DNA of 64,000 bases from Pseudoduganella danionis (lineage in GTDB: Bacteria > Pseudomonadota > Gammaproteobacteria > Burkholderiales > Burkholderiaceae_D): contig NZ_WNKW01000004.1 in assembly GCF_009720775.1 (NCBI RefSeq), positions 248,001-312,000 on the forward strand, written 5' to 3'. Shown here one piece after another: positions 19,877 to 28,516 of this stretch. Each line of letters opens with the position of its first letter. Position 1 is the first letter of the stretch. The position numbers and the translations under genes were made by a program. Below the pieces are notes generated by a model, which had not been told where the DNA came from, searched no databases, and saw only the letters and a list, made by a program, of their open reading frames with translations.

Positions 19877-21241
19877 ATGAACGTAGTGATACTTGCAGCA
19901 GGCATGGGCAAGCGCATGCAGTCCGCTTTGCCGAAAGTTTTGCATCCGCTGGCAGGCAAGCCGCTGTTGTCGCATGTACTCGATACGGCGCGCAGCCTCG
20001 CGGCCAGCCGATTATGCGTGATTTACGGTCACGGTGGCGCAGCCGTACTGGAAATGCTGGCCAGGCAGCCGGAAAAAGTCGCGACGGCGCTGCAGGAGCC
20101 GCAACTGGGCACGGGTCATGCAGTGATGCAAGCCTTGCCGGAACTCGATGATCAAGCCCCTACCCTGATACTGTATGGCGACGTGCCGTTGACCACGGCC
20201 GCTTCGCTGCAGCGCCTGATCGATGTCGCTGGCCACGACAAACTCGGGATACTGACCGTGGTGCAGGATGATCCGTTTGGCCTGGGCCGCATCGTGCGCG
20301 AAAACGGCGAAATTAAACGCATCGTCGAGCAGAAAGATGCGACCGAAGCCGAGCGTGCCATCAAGGAAATCAACAGCGGCATCATGGTGGTGCCTACGGT
20401 CCGCCTCAAGCAATGGCTGGGTGCACTGAAAAATAACAATGCCCAGGGCGAGTACTACCTGACCGATATCGTCGCCATGGCAGTGGCCGATGGCGTGCCT
20501 GTGGTGGCGGCCCAGCCGTCGGCCCAGTGGGAAGTGGCCGGCGTGAACAGCAAAGTGCAACTGGCCGAGCTCGAGCGTATTCATCAGGGCAATATTGCCC
20601 TGCGCTTGCTGGAACAGGGCGTGACGCTGATGGATCCGGCCCGGATCGATGTCCGCGGTGAGCTGGTCTGTGGTCGTGACGTGGTGATCGATGTCGGCTG
20701 CGTATTTGAAGGCAAGGTGGAACTGGCTGATGGCGTACAGGTGGGCGCGCATAGTGTGCTGGTCAATGCCCGCATCGAAGCGGGGGCCCAGATCAAGCCT
20801 TTCTGCCATATCGAAGAAGCCGTAGTGGGCCCGGTTTCCATCATCGGCCCGTATGCGCGCCTGCGTCCTGGCACGGTGCTGGCGGAAGACGTTCATGTGG
20901 GTAACTTCGTCGAAATCAAGAATGGCCAGGTGGCCGCACATAGCAAGGCCAATCATCTGGCCTATATCGGTGATGCCACCGTGGGTTCGCGCGTGAATAT
21001 CGGCGCCGGCACGATTACCTGCAACTACGATGGCGCCAATAAATTCCGTACCGTGATCGAGGATGACGCTTTCATTGGCAGCGATAGCCAGCTGATCGCG
21101 CCCGTGACGGTGGGTAAAGGCGCTACGCTGGGGGCCGGTACTACGCTGAGCAAGGATGCGCCGGCAGGAAAGCTGACCATCTCTCGTCCGCGTCAGGTGA
21201 CGATAGAGAACTGGAGCCGTCCGGTGAAGAAGCCGAAATAA
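19877..21241 (+). CDS. glmU: Bifunctional N-acetylglucosamine-1-phosphate uridyltransferase / glucosamine-1-phosphate acetyltransferase
   Basis: A 454-residue enzyme making UDP-GlcNAc, the precursor for peptidoglycan and LPS. The N-terminal nucleotidyltransferase shows [26 protein letters not shown] carries the metal-binding Asp. The C-terminal left-handed beta-helix ([44 protein letters not shown]) carries the acetyltransferase. All are intact. Together with glmS it covers amino-sugar synthesis. It ends with a strong terminator. Confidence 0.97.
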   Translation: MNVVILAAGMGKRMQSALPKVLHPLAGKPLLSHVLDTARSLAASRLCVIYGHGGAAVLEMLARQPEKVATALQEPQLGTGHAVMQALPELDDQAPTLILYGDVPLTTAASLQRLIDVAGHDKLGILTVVQDDPFGLGRIVRENGEIKRIVEQKDATEAERAIKEINSGIMVVPTVRLKQWLGALKNNNAQGEYYLTDIVAMAVADGVPVVAAQPSAQWEVAGVNSKVQLAELERIHQGNIALRLLEQGVTLMDPARIDVRGELVCGRDVVIDVGCVFEGKVELADGVQVGAHSVLVNARIEAGAQIKPFCHIEEAVVGPVSIIGPYARLRPGTVLAEDVHVGNFVEIKNGQVAAHSKANHLAYIGDATVGSRVNIGAGTITCNYDGANKFRTVIEDDAFIGSDSQLIAPVTVGKGATLGAGTTLSKDAPAGKLTISRPRQVTIENWSRPVKKPK

Positions 21242-21262
21242 GCACTAGCGTGTGTAGAGCCA

Positions 21263-21291
21263 GGCCGGGATTAGTCCCGGCCTTTTTTTTT
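21263..21291 (+). terminator. Rho-independent terminator of glmU
   Basis: An 8-bp perfect stem, GGCCGGGA / TCCCGGCC, with a TTAG loop, followed by nine T residues, 21 bases after the glmU stop. Confidence 0.93.
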
Positions 21292-21322
21292 GCGGCGGGC
21301 CTATTGTGCATGGTGCATGTAT

Positions 21323-21655
21323 TGTGGATAAACGTGTGGAGAAGCCTGCGTATATCAGGTGATTAGCTGGCGGATAAGCACGGGATAAGACGTGGACAAG
21401 TCATATAACGGGGATATGGAAGGGTTTCCGGAATACTGTTTCAGGCATGTTTTCAGCTTTTGTGGATAAGGCTGTTGAAAACACTGTGAGTTAAGCAGGA
21501 TAAGTTTTTCCTGTGGATAAAGCTGGGTATAAGCCTCTGTATAGGGTGGGTATAAGCGGTGGGAAAAGCGGGAAAACTCTCCCCGCCTTCTATTCCCTGT
21601 GTGTAAACCTGTGGGCAAGCACGGGTATAAACAGGGGATAGACGGGGGATAAGCT
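21323..21655 (-). repeat. Cluster of DnaA-box-like repeats between glmU and the Lrp gene
   Basis: There are three perfect DnaA boxes in the same orientation (TGTGGATAA at 21323-21331, 21461-21469 and 21512-21520; TTATCCACA on the minus strand). They are interspersed with at least seven looser GGATAAG / GGTATAAG copies (for example near 21371, 21382, 21498, 21527, 21548, 21623 and 21643), spaced irregularly by about 10-80 bases. There is no trinucleotide run as in the modules at 5 and 8 kb. The 330-bp stretch holds no convincing gene. A DnaA-titration or regulatory site is the simplest idea. Confidence 0.55.
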
Positions 21656-21656
21656 G

Positions 21657-22109
21657 TCAGAGCAGAATGCGGGTTTCGAATTTGCTGCGTAGCGTGGAAA
21701 AATACGCTTTGACATTGCGTACATTGCGATGGGCCGTGAACAGGCGATGCGCTAGCGCATGGTAGGCCGGCATATCGCTCACCTGCACGATCAGCACGAA
21801 ATCCGGTCCCGGCGCCACGCGGTAGCACTGCAGCACCGCGCTTTCATCGGCAACATGGGCTTCGAATTCGCTCATGCGTTCAGCGGCCTGATTGTCCAGC
21901 GAGATTTCGACGATGGCGGTCAGGCTGGGGCCCACCTTCTCGGGCGCAATGATGGCCACCTGTCGCTGGATCAAGCCGCTTTCGGTCAATTGCTTCACGC
22001 GGCGCAAACACGTGGGGGCGGAAACGTGGACAGCCTGTGCCAGCTCGGCATTGGTTTGCGACGCGTCAATCTGTAGCGCGTTCAATATGCGACGATCTAT
22101 CTCATCCAT
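21657..22109 (-). CDS. Lrp/AsnC-family transcriptional regulator
   Basis: A 150-residue Lrp-type regulator: HTH near residues 18-50 (TNAELAQAVHVSAPTCLRRVKQL) and a RAM domain after residue 65 (VAPGPDFVLIVQVSDMPAYH). It is divergent from glmS with 140 bases between, and glmU / Lrp / glmS is a recurring order in Burkholderiales. Whether it controls glmS or an amino-acid transporter is not known. It differs from the Lrp-type gene at 13083, so it is not a recent duplicate. Confidence 0.92.
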   Translation of the reverse strand: MDEIDRRILNALQIDASQTNAELAQAVHVSAPTCLRRVKQLTESGLIQRQVAIIAPEKVGPSLTAIVEISLDNQAAERMSEFEAHVADESAVLQCYRVAPGPDFVLIVQVSDMPAYHALAHRLFTAHRNVRNVKAYFSTLRSKFETRILL

Positions 22110-22249
22110 AAAATTTTTCCATAAAAATGAAAGAATATTTCACGCATGTTGATTGGTGAAATAATATTCCACAATATACATTAAATAGAAAGCATATTTC
22201 ATAACGACTGAACTAGCATGACGATTCCTTTTTCTAGTCGAGGTATTCT

Positions 22250-24079
22250 ATGTGCGGCATCGTCGGCGCAGTTGCGCAACGTAACATCACCCCCATCCTG
22301 ATCGAGGGCCTGAAGCGCCTGGAATACCGCGGCTATGACTCTTGCGGCGTGGCGCTGCATCTGGATGGTCAGCTGCAGCGTTCGCGCAGCACCTCGCGTG
22401 TGGCCGATCTGGAAAAGCAGATCGACGAAGCCGGCATGCACGGTTACACCGGCATTGCCCACACCCGCTGGGCGACTCATGGTGCGCCAGCCTCGCACAA
22501 TGCGCACCCGCACTTCTCGCCGAGCACGGAACAGGCCCGCATCGCGCTGGTCCACAACGGCATTATCGAAAACCACGATGAACTGCGCGCGGAATTGATC
22601 GCTCTCGGCTATGTATTCCAGAGCCAGACCGATACGGAAGTGATCGCCCACCTGGTTGACCACATGTATAACGGCGACTTGTTCGATACCGTGCAGCAGG
22701 CCGTCAAACGTCTGCATGGCGCTTACGCCATTGCCGTGTTTGCGCGTGAAGAACCGCACCGCGTGGTAGCAGCCCGTCAGGGGTCGCCGCTGATCGTCGG
22801 TCTGGGCAAGGGCGAGAATTTTGTCGCATCGGACGCCATGGCGCTGGCCGGCACCACCGACCAGATCATCTATCTGGAAGAAGGTGATGTGGTCGACCTG
22901 CAACTGGGCCGCATCTGGGTGGTCGATAGCACCGGCAAACCGGTCGAGCGCGAAGTGAAAACCGTGCATGCCCATACGGGCGCGGCTGAACTGGGTCCTT
23001 ACCGCCACTACATGCAGAAAGAAATCTTCGAGCAGCCGCGCGTGATCGGCGATACGCTGGAAGGCGTAACGGGCATCATGCCCGAGCTGTTTGGTGACGG
23101 TGCCTACCATGTCTTCAAACAGATAGACCGCGTGCTGATTCTCGCCTGCGGCACCAGCTATTACTCGGGTCTGACGGCCAAGTACTGGATCGAATCGGTT
23201 GCCAAGATACCCGTCAATGTGGAAATCGCCAGCGAATACCGCTACCGCGACAGCGTGCCGCACCCGAATACGCTGGTGGTGACGATCTCGCAAAGTGGCG
23301 AAACGGCCGATACGCTGGCCGCCCTGAAACATGCCCGCAGTCTGGGCATGGAACATACTCTGACGATTTGCAACGTGGCCACCAGCGCCATGGTGCGTGA
23401 ATGCAAACTCGCCTACATCACCCGCGCAGGTGTCGAAGTGGGCGTGGCTTCTACCAAAGCGTTCACCACCCAGCTGGCCGCACTGTTCCTGCTGACCTTG
23501 TCACTGGCGCAAGTCAATGGTTTGCTCAGCGATGCGGACGAAGAAGCCCATCTGAAAGCCATGCGCCACCTGCCCGTCGCGATCTCCTCGGTGCTGGCGC
23601 TGGAACCGCAGATCATTGCATGGGCAGAAGATTTCGCCCGCAAGGAAAATGCGCTGTTCCTGGGCCGCGGCATGCACTACCCGATCGCACTGGAAGGCGC
23701 GCTCAAGCTCAAAGAGATTTCCTACATCCACGCAGAAGCCTATCCCGCTGGCGAACTGAAGCATGGCCCGCTGGCACTGGTTACGGAAGAAATGCCGGTG
23801 GTCACCATTGCGCCTAACGATACCCTGATCGAGAAGCTCAAATCGAATATGCAGGAAGTGCGTGCACGTGGCGGCCAGCTGTATGTGTTTGCCGACGTGG
23901 ATTCGCGTATTACTTCGGGCGAGGGCTTGCACGTGATCCGTCTGCCGGAACACTACGGCCTGCTGTCGCCTATCCTGCACGTGGTTTCGCTGCAGTTGTT
24001 GGCTTACCATGCCGCGCTGGCACGTGGCACCGACGTGGACAAGCCGCGCAATCTGGCCAAATCCGTCACAGTAGAATAA
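22250..24079 (+). CDS. glmS: Glutamine-fructose-6-phosphate aminotransferase (isomerizing)
   Basis: A 609-residue enzyme making glucosamine-6-phosphate from fructose-6-phosphate and glutamine. The N-terminal glutaminase has the Cys nucleophile at residue 2 (MCGIVGA) and [10 protein letters not shown]. The two SIS domains show [11 protein letters not shown] and the final sugar-site Lys ([13 protein letters not shown] at the C-terminus). No ribozyme is visible in the 140-base leader, as expected outside Firmicutes. The 3' end of this gene is the classical TnsD recognition sequence of Tn7-like elements, and such an element starts 23 bases after its stop. Confidence 0.97.
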   Translation: MCGIVGAVAQRNITPILIEGLKRLEYRGYDSCGVALHLDGQLQRSRSTSRVADLEKQIDEAGMHGYTGIAHTRWATHGAPASHNAHPHFSPSTEQARIALVHNGIIENHDELRAELIALGYVFQSQTDTEVIAHLVDHMYNGDLFDTVQQAVKRLHGAYAIAVFAREEPHRVVAARQGSPLIVGLGKGENFVASDAMALAGTTDQIIYLEEGDVVDLQLGRIWVVDSTGKPVEREVKTVHAHTGAAELGPYRHYMQKEIFEQPRVIGDTLEGVTGIMPELFGDGAYHVFKQIDRVLILACGTSYYSGLTAKYWIESVAKIPVNVEIASEYRYRDSVPHPNTLVVTISQSGETADTLAALKHARSLGMEHTLTICNVATSAMVRECKLAYITRAGVEVGVASTKAFTTQLAALFLLTLSLAQVNGLLSDADEEAHLKAMRHLPVAISSVLALEPQIIAWAEDFARKENALFLGRGMHYPIALEGALKLKEISYIHAEAYPAGELKHGPLALVTEEMPVVTIAPNDTLIEKLKSNMQEVRARGGQLYVFADVDSRITSGEGLHVIRLPEHYGLLSPILHVVSLQLLAYHAALARGTDVDKPRNLAKSVTVE

Positions 24080-24102
24080 AACTGTTCCGGTCCACAGCCG
24101 GA

Positions 24103-24171
24103 TGTTCCGTACAATTATAGTCGGAGACATGCAATTACAGTCTGAGACATGTAATTAAAGTCTGAGACAAG
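24103..24171 (+). repeat. glmS-proximal end of the Tn7-like element: TGT terminus plus three TnsB-type repeats
   Basis: TGT at 24103-24105 is followed by three contiguous 20-bp direct repeats at 24112-24131, 24132-24151 and 24152-24171. Their shared core is AATTA-AGTCTGAGACA; the first copy is the most diverged. Tn7 ends also begin TGT and carry adjacent sites with ACAATAAAGTC, and tightly packed sites are typical of the Tn7 right end, the end that faces glmS. The five bases before TGT (CCGGA, 24098-24102), lying +19 to +23 from the glmS stop, are the expected place for the target duplication. Confidence 0.8.
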
Positions 24172-24258
24172 CGATTTAGCGGCTCAACGACCGAAAATTC
24201 TAACATCGGTGGTTGGGTTGAGATTGGGGCGCCAGAGCATTCTTCATCATCTCAAAAT

Positions 24259-24290
24259 CCGCATGTCTACCAGACAGTGCGGGTCTTTTA
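24259..24290 (+). terminator. Hairpin terminator in the gap between the element end and hsdM
   Basis: The stem CCGCATGTCT pairs with AGACAGTGCGG (one bulged G), with a short loop, and is followed by GTCTTTTATT. It could stop transcription from glmS into the island. The rest of 24172-24467 shows no gene. Confidence 0.55.
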
Positions 24291-24467
24291 TTATGTTTTG
24301 GCGCCTCATTAAGTCTCATCTCACTGGTTCGCTTCGACGGATACTCCAGCGAGAGCTTCCACGTTCAGACTTTCCAGCAGTTGTTGTTGCTACAAATTTA
24401 GCGGTATGGCGTACCCGATGCGCAGAGACTAAAGTCCTGCAAGTCGATTGAGATAAACTCGAGCGCA

Positions 24468-26075
24468 TCATGGTAGCAATGGTAAACCTAGCTCCTTAAG
24501 GAATTCATTGTGGTGCGCGGTGGTCGCCTTGATTTTTTGGTCAAGAGAGAGCAACTCAGCGTGCACCGCCTTCAAGTCAATCTCCACCTCGCCAATGGCT
24601 GTACTGATATAGCGAGATATGTTCAGGTTGTAGTCGTTTTTTTCAATCTCGGACATGTCCACGCAACGAGCGTATCGATCCTCAGGCTCACGTGTCTGAT
24701 AAGTTCTGATGATTTTGGCGATGTTCTCGTCAGTTAGCTGGTTCTGGCGCTTGCCTTTGGCGAAGTGATCGGCAGCGTTGATAAACAACACGTCGTCCGG
24801 CTTCTTGCATTTCTTGAGAACCAGAATGCATACTGGGATGCCTGTAGAATAGAACAAGTTGGACGGCAAGCCGATCACAGTGTCAATGTGGCCATCTTTG
24901 AGAAGCTTGGTACGGATTTTTTCCTCGGCGCCGCCACGAAAGAGTACCCCGTGGGGCAGGATGATGGCCATCACGCCGTCGTCTTTTAGGAAATGAAAAC
25001 CGTGCAGCAAAAAGGCAAAATCCGCCGCCGATTTAGGTGCCAGTCCGTAATTCTTGAAGCGGACGTCATCAGCGAGCGTGCCGGACGACTCCCAGCGGTA
25101 ACTGAACGGTGGGTTCGCAACAATTGCATCGAACGCGGGTTTTTTGGCAGGATTTAGCTCGCGCAGCATCTCCCAATCGTTGGTCAACGTGTCGCCGTGG
25201 AAAATCTCAAACTCAGTGTCCTTTACCCCGTGTAGTAGCATGTTCATGCGCGCTAAATTGTAGGTGGTGATGTTCTTTTCCTGACCATAAATCTTGCCGA
25301 TGCCATGCGGTCCCATACGCTTGCGCACGTTTAGCAGCAGCGAACCCGAGCCGCAGGCGAAGTCCATCACGCGTTCTAGGCGTTGTTTTACGCCCATCTT
25401 AGGCTCTTGGCTGTCTAGTGTGACGATGGAGGAAAGAATGTCGGATATTTGCTGCGGCGTATAAAATTCGCCAGCCTTTTTCCCCGAGCCTGCGGCGAAC
25501 TGGCCGATCAAGTATTCGTAAGCATCACCTAGCGAGTCTACATCGGTCGAAAACTCAGCTAGGCCTTCGGCAATCTTCTGGATGATGGTGCAGAGCTTAC
25601 TATTGCGCTCAGTGTAGTTCTTGCCCAGTTTTGGTGAGGCCAGGTCAATCTCTGAAAACAAGCCCTGAAACGTACTCTGGAAGGACTCTGTCTCAATGTA
25701 TTTGAACCCCGCCTGCAAGATGTGCAGCAACTCAGCGTCTTGCGTGCGTGCCATCTTGGCGATGCTGCTCCATAGATGCTGAGGTTCAATCACGTAATGC
25801 ACCTTGCGGCGCATTTGCTTCTCAAACTCGGGCACATCATCCTGGTTACCCTCGTACCAGAGTTGCAAGGGTGTCGCTACAGCACTGTCGATATTTGCTG
25901 GGTAGTCGCCACCGAGCTCCTTCTTTGCTGCCGCTTCATAGTTATCAGACAGGTAGCGGAGGAATAGGAAGGACAGCATATAGTCGCGGAAATCATCCGC
26001 ATCCATGGCCCCCCGCAGTTGGTCGGCAATGGCCCAAAGGGTCTTGCCCAGTTGTTTTTGGTTTTGTTCAGTCAT
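24468..26075 (-). CDS. hsdM: Type I restriction-modification system DNA methyltransferase subunit
   Basis: About 535 residues. It shows the HsdM N-terminal helical domain (LWAIADQLRGAMDADDFRDYML), SAM motif I DFACGSGSLLLNV and the adenine-methylation motif ANPPFSYRW. It methylates adenine at the site specified by HsdS. The frame opens slightly upstream with a TTG codon (26087), but ATG 26075 gives the usual MTEQNQKQLG start. It is the last gene of the minus-strand operon RHH-hsdR-hsdS-prrC-like-hsdM. It is separated by 64 bases from the ATPase gene. Confidence 0.95.
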   Translation of the reverse strand: MTEQNQKQLGKTLWAIADQLRGAMDADDFRDYMLSFLFLRYLSDNYEAAAKKELGGDYPANIDSAVATPLQLWYEGNQDDVPEFEKQMRRKVHYVIEPQHLWSSIAKMARTQDAELLHILQAGFKYIETESFQSTFQGLFSEIDLASPKLGKNYTERNSKLCTIIQKIAEGLAEFSTDVDSLGDAYEYLIGQFAAGSGKKAGEFYTPQQISDILSSIVTLDSQEPKMGVKQRLERVMDFACGSGSLLLNVRKRMGPHGIGKIYGQEKNITTYNLARMNMLLHGVKDTEFEIFHGDTLTNDWEMLRELNPAKKPAFDAIVANPPFSYRWESSGTLADDVRFKNYGLAPKSAADFAFLLHGFHFLKDDGVMAIILPHGVLFRGGAEEKIRTKLLKDGHIDTVIGLPSNLFYSTGIPVCILVLKKCKKPDDVLFINAADHFAKGKRQNQLTDENIAKIIRTYQTREPEDRYARCVDMSEIEKNDYNLNISRYISTAIGEVEIDLKAVHAELLSLDQKIKATTAHHNEFLKELGLPLLP

Positions 26076-26139
26076 TTTTTCGGGCAACGTTTAATCGTGT
26101 TTTCTAGAGACTTCAGATCAGCCTCGCTTTTTTGTCTGC

Positions 26140-27234
26140 TTACACTTCATGCAATACAAAGTTGTACTTGGCTCTAAGCCCATCCATTACCTCATCGAAA
26201 ATATCCAAGTTATCTTTAACAACAATATCCGATTCATAGTAGTAGACTTTCTTGTGTGACAACGCATTGACAATGTCTGCGACACGATTAGGCTCATTGA
26301 TTCCAATTTGATTCAGTACGTAGCTGAATTGTCCAACACCTAGGAACGACGCGACGTTCTCCAAAACCTGCCGGAGCAACGCAAAGTGGTATGTACGGAT
26401 ATCCTTTGCATCGCGAGCCAAGGACAACAACTGGAGCACGCGCAGGTGATACAGGAACACATCATTTCGGCAGTTCTCTAGTTCAAGTTCTCCCGATTTT
26501 GAACTCAAGATGTGCAACTTGTAGAGAGGTTTATTATTCCTCTTGAATTTGTCGCTCTTTTCACCCTTGGCGATCCAATCGCTTAGGATTGAAAACAATC
26601 CAAGGTGGTGCGTGGTGATGATGATCTTGCGCTTCTCAAACTGCTTCTCGATTAGATCGTACAGCGTGGCAGCTGTAATAAAAATGTTGTGGTCATCCAG
26701 GCTGGAAACGGGATCGTCGATAAAGAAGTGGCTTGACTGCTTGTCGCTCCAGCCTTCGACTTCGAACAATGCAAGGAAAAAGCACCAGACAAAAATTCGT
26801 TCTTCCCCGCGTGACACTTTGATTGGCTGTTGCGGCAAGTCTGGGTTCTGATTTGGGATGAAGAAAGTAATCGACTCAATCCCTTTCTCCGGATCGTCTT
26901 TATGCTGATTGAATGCGAACCCGAATTTTGGCTTGTATGCGTTAAGCTTGTCGCGAACGTTATCCTCAGACATCAAGGAGTGGAACTTGCTGAGGCTGCT
27001 AGGCAATACGGTTAGTCGAGCACTGGTTCCATTATTTTCTTCATCGTTGTCCCAAACAAAGAGGTCTTCGCTGTAAGCGTTGTAGTAGACCCCGGTGTGT
27101 ACACCGTCTTCTTGCTTCGTGGCGTTCTTATATGCAACGCTGAGTTGCGTTTTGCCTGTTGCGTTGAAAGCGTAAATGAGTGTGGCCCGCGCGGAATCAT
27201 TTCGAAGTGACTTCGCAATTTCATTAAGCGTCAT
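26140..27234 (-). CDS. PrrC/RloC-like ABC-ATPase, candidate anticodon nuclease inside the type I R-M operon
   Basis: A 364-residue protein. An ABC-type ATPase is visible: Walker A AFNATGKT (residues 22-29), signature VSRGEERIF, Walker B SHFFIDDPVSSLDD, H-loop IIITTHHLG. The C-terminal part contains Arg288-x3-Glu292 (RQVLEN) and His327 (ALSHKKVY). This matches the R-x3-E...H spacing of the PrrC anticodon-nuclease site (R320, E324, H356 in E. coli PrrC). PrrC genes sit inside type I R-M loci and trigger tRNA-Lys cleavage when the R-M enzyme is inhibited by phage; here the gene lies between hsdS and hsdM and overlaps hsdS by 11 bases. It has no zinc-hook coiled coil, so it is not full RloC. Nuclease activity is inferred. 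Confidence 0.75.
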   Translation of the reverse strand: MTLNEIAKSLRNDSARATLIYAFNATGKTQLSVAYKNATKQEDGVHTGVYYNAYSEDLFVWDNDEENNGTSARLTVLPSSLSKFHSLMSEDNVRDKLNAYKPKFGFAFNQHKDDPEKGIESITFFIPNQNPDLPQQPIKVSRGEERIFVWCFFLALFEVEGWSDKQSSHFFIDDPVSSLDDHNIFITAATLYDLIEKQFEKRKIIITTHHLGLFSILSDWIAKGEKSDKFKRNNKPLYKLHILSSKSGELELENCRNDVFLYHLRVLQLLSLARDAKDIRTYHFALLRQVLENVASFLGVGQFSYVLNQIGINEPNRVADIVNALSHKKVYYYESDIVVKDNLDIFDEVMDGLRAKYNFVLHEV

Positions 27235-28516
27235 GTGAATCCTCAGATGATGGGAAGAGCTGTTGCATTAGCCCTTTTTTGTGTGTTCTTAGCGTGTCAA
27301 GTTGTTGGCTTTCGCCAAGTATTACCTCATCAAGTGATGACAGAAAATTTGCAATGCGTTTCTGCTCCGGTAGTTTTGGAACAACCAAGCTGAAAGATGA
27401 AAACAGAGTTTTATTTACGATGGGAACAGCCTGCTTTCCGGCAATATTGGCAATCTTGCCCGCAATTTGGCTGAGCGCGTAGTAAACAAACCCTTCAAAA
27501 TTCTCAGAATTTGGTGTAACTGCATTGATTTGTTGATTGGTTGCACATTCTTCTCGGTTCTGCGCAATTTTTCCGATGGTTGAGCCAATACAAACGAATA
27601 AGATGCTATTGGCCTTTATAGGGCGAGTTTCAAAAAAACCTAGCTCAGTCAATGTGGTCTTGGTCTTCTCGATGAATCTGCTTTCTGAGATGTCGGAGGG
27701 GGAAACAAAGTGCCTGTCGCCGCCGTAGTATTCGGACTTAGTGGTGCTGGGAGTGTTTCCGGTTACGACTTCGCCCAGTTGCCCGATTGTTTTGGGCACC
27801 CACTCCCCAGCGCTATTGAACTCAGGGAATCTCAAGCGTGGCTTGGTTTCCCCTTCGCGGGGAAAAAGCTGCTGCATCAGTCCTTTTTTATAGGTCTTTA
27901 GAGTGTCCACTTTGCGGGCTAGCGCAGCGATCAGATCATCGACCGAATTCAGGGCGTCCGCGATTTTTCGTTGCTCTGCCAGGGATGATTTCCCTTCAGG
28001 AAGCGGGATAGGCAGTGCTAACAAGTCGCTATCATTAATGCTCAATGAACCGTGGGCTCGTGCGCCGACCTGAATGAATTTTCTCAGCCAGCGACCATGC
28101 AAATTTCCTAGGAACAGGTAGTTCAGATACCGAGGATCTGTTGAATCCCCCTTAACTCGGAAACAGGTAAATATGCTGTTTGGCACGGCAGCAAGCCTAT
28201 CACCAGAGTACATTGCGAGGAATCCTTCTGGGTACTCCTTGGTAGCACTCTTGTTGTAGGCAAAGTCGCTTGGTTCTAGCAACAAATAGTTCTTGTAAGA
28301 GTCCCCTGCAATAACACGTCCAAACTTGTCTTCTTGACTCACCAGTCCAACGCCGGATGTGATGCTCATGGGCACACAAACCTTGCTTCCAACCTTTTCT
28401 GTGCTGATCGACGCCAATGAGCCTAGCTTTTCTTTCGTCCATTCTCCAGCGTATTGAAATTCTGGAAAGCGAAGTTTGGGTACCAGTGTGGTCTTGGCCT
28501 TATCATTCATATGCAC
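27224..28516 (-). CDS. hsdS: Type I restriction-modification system specificity subunit
   Basis: 430 residues with two target-recognition domains separated by a conserved helix. The repeats are recognisable: PKLRFPEF...GEWTKEKLGSL and PRLRFPEF...GEWVPKTIGQL open the two halves, and SLAEQRKIADALNSVDDLI / PEQKRIANFLSSLDEVI close them, with TLKTYKKGLMQQLFP and TLRTHKKGLMQQLFP. This internal duplication is normal for HsdS. It overlaps hsdR by 14 bases upstream and the PrrC-like gene downstream. Confidence 0.95.
   Translation of the reverse strand: MHMNDKAKTTLVPKLRFPEFQYAGEWTKEKLGSLASISTEKVGSKVCVPMSITSGVGLVSQEDKFGRVIAGDSYKNYLLLEPSDFAYNKSATKEYPEGFLAMYSGDRLAAVPNSIFTCFRVKGDSTDPRYLNYLFLGNLHGRWLRKFIQVGARAHGSLSINDSDLLALPIPLPEGKSSLAEQRKIADALNSVDDLIAALARKVDTLKTYKKGLMQQLFPREGETKPRLRFPEFNSAGEWVPKTIGQLGEVVTGNTPSTTKSEYYGGDRHFVSPSDISESRFIEKTKTTLTELGFFETRPIKANSILFVCIGSTIGKIAQNREECATNQQINAVTPNSENFEGFVYYALSQIAGKIANIAGKQAVPIVNKTLFSSFSLVVPKLPEQKRIANFLSSLDEVILGESQQLDTLRTHKKGLMQQLFPSSEDSHDA

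Noticed and set aside
21355..21828. 157-codon minus-strand frame across the DnaA-box cluster
   Set aside because: It overlaps the 3' end of the Lrp gene in another frame and its composition reflects the GGATAAG repeats.
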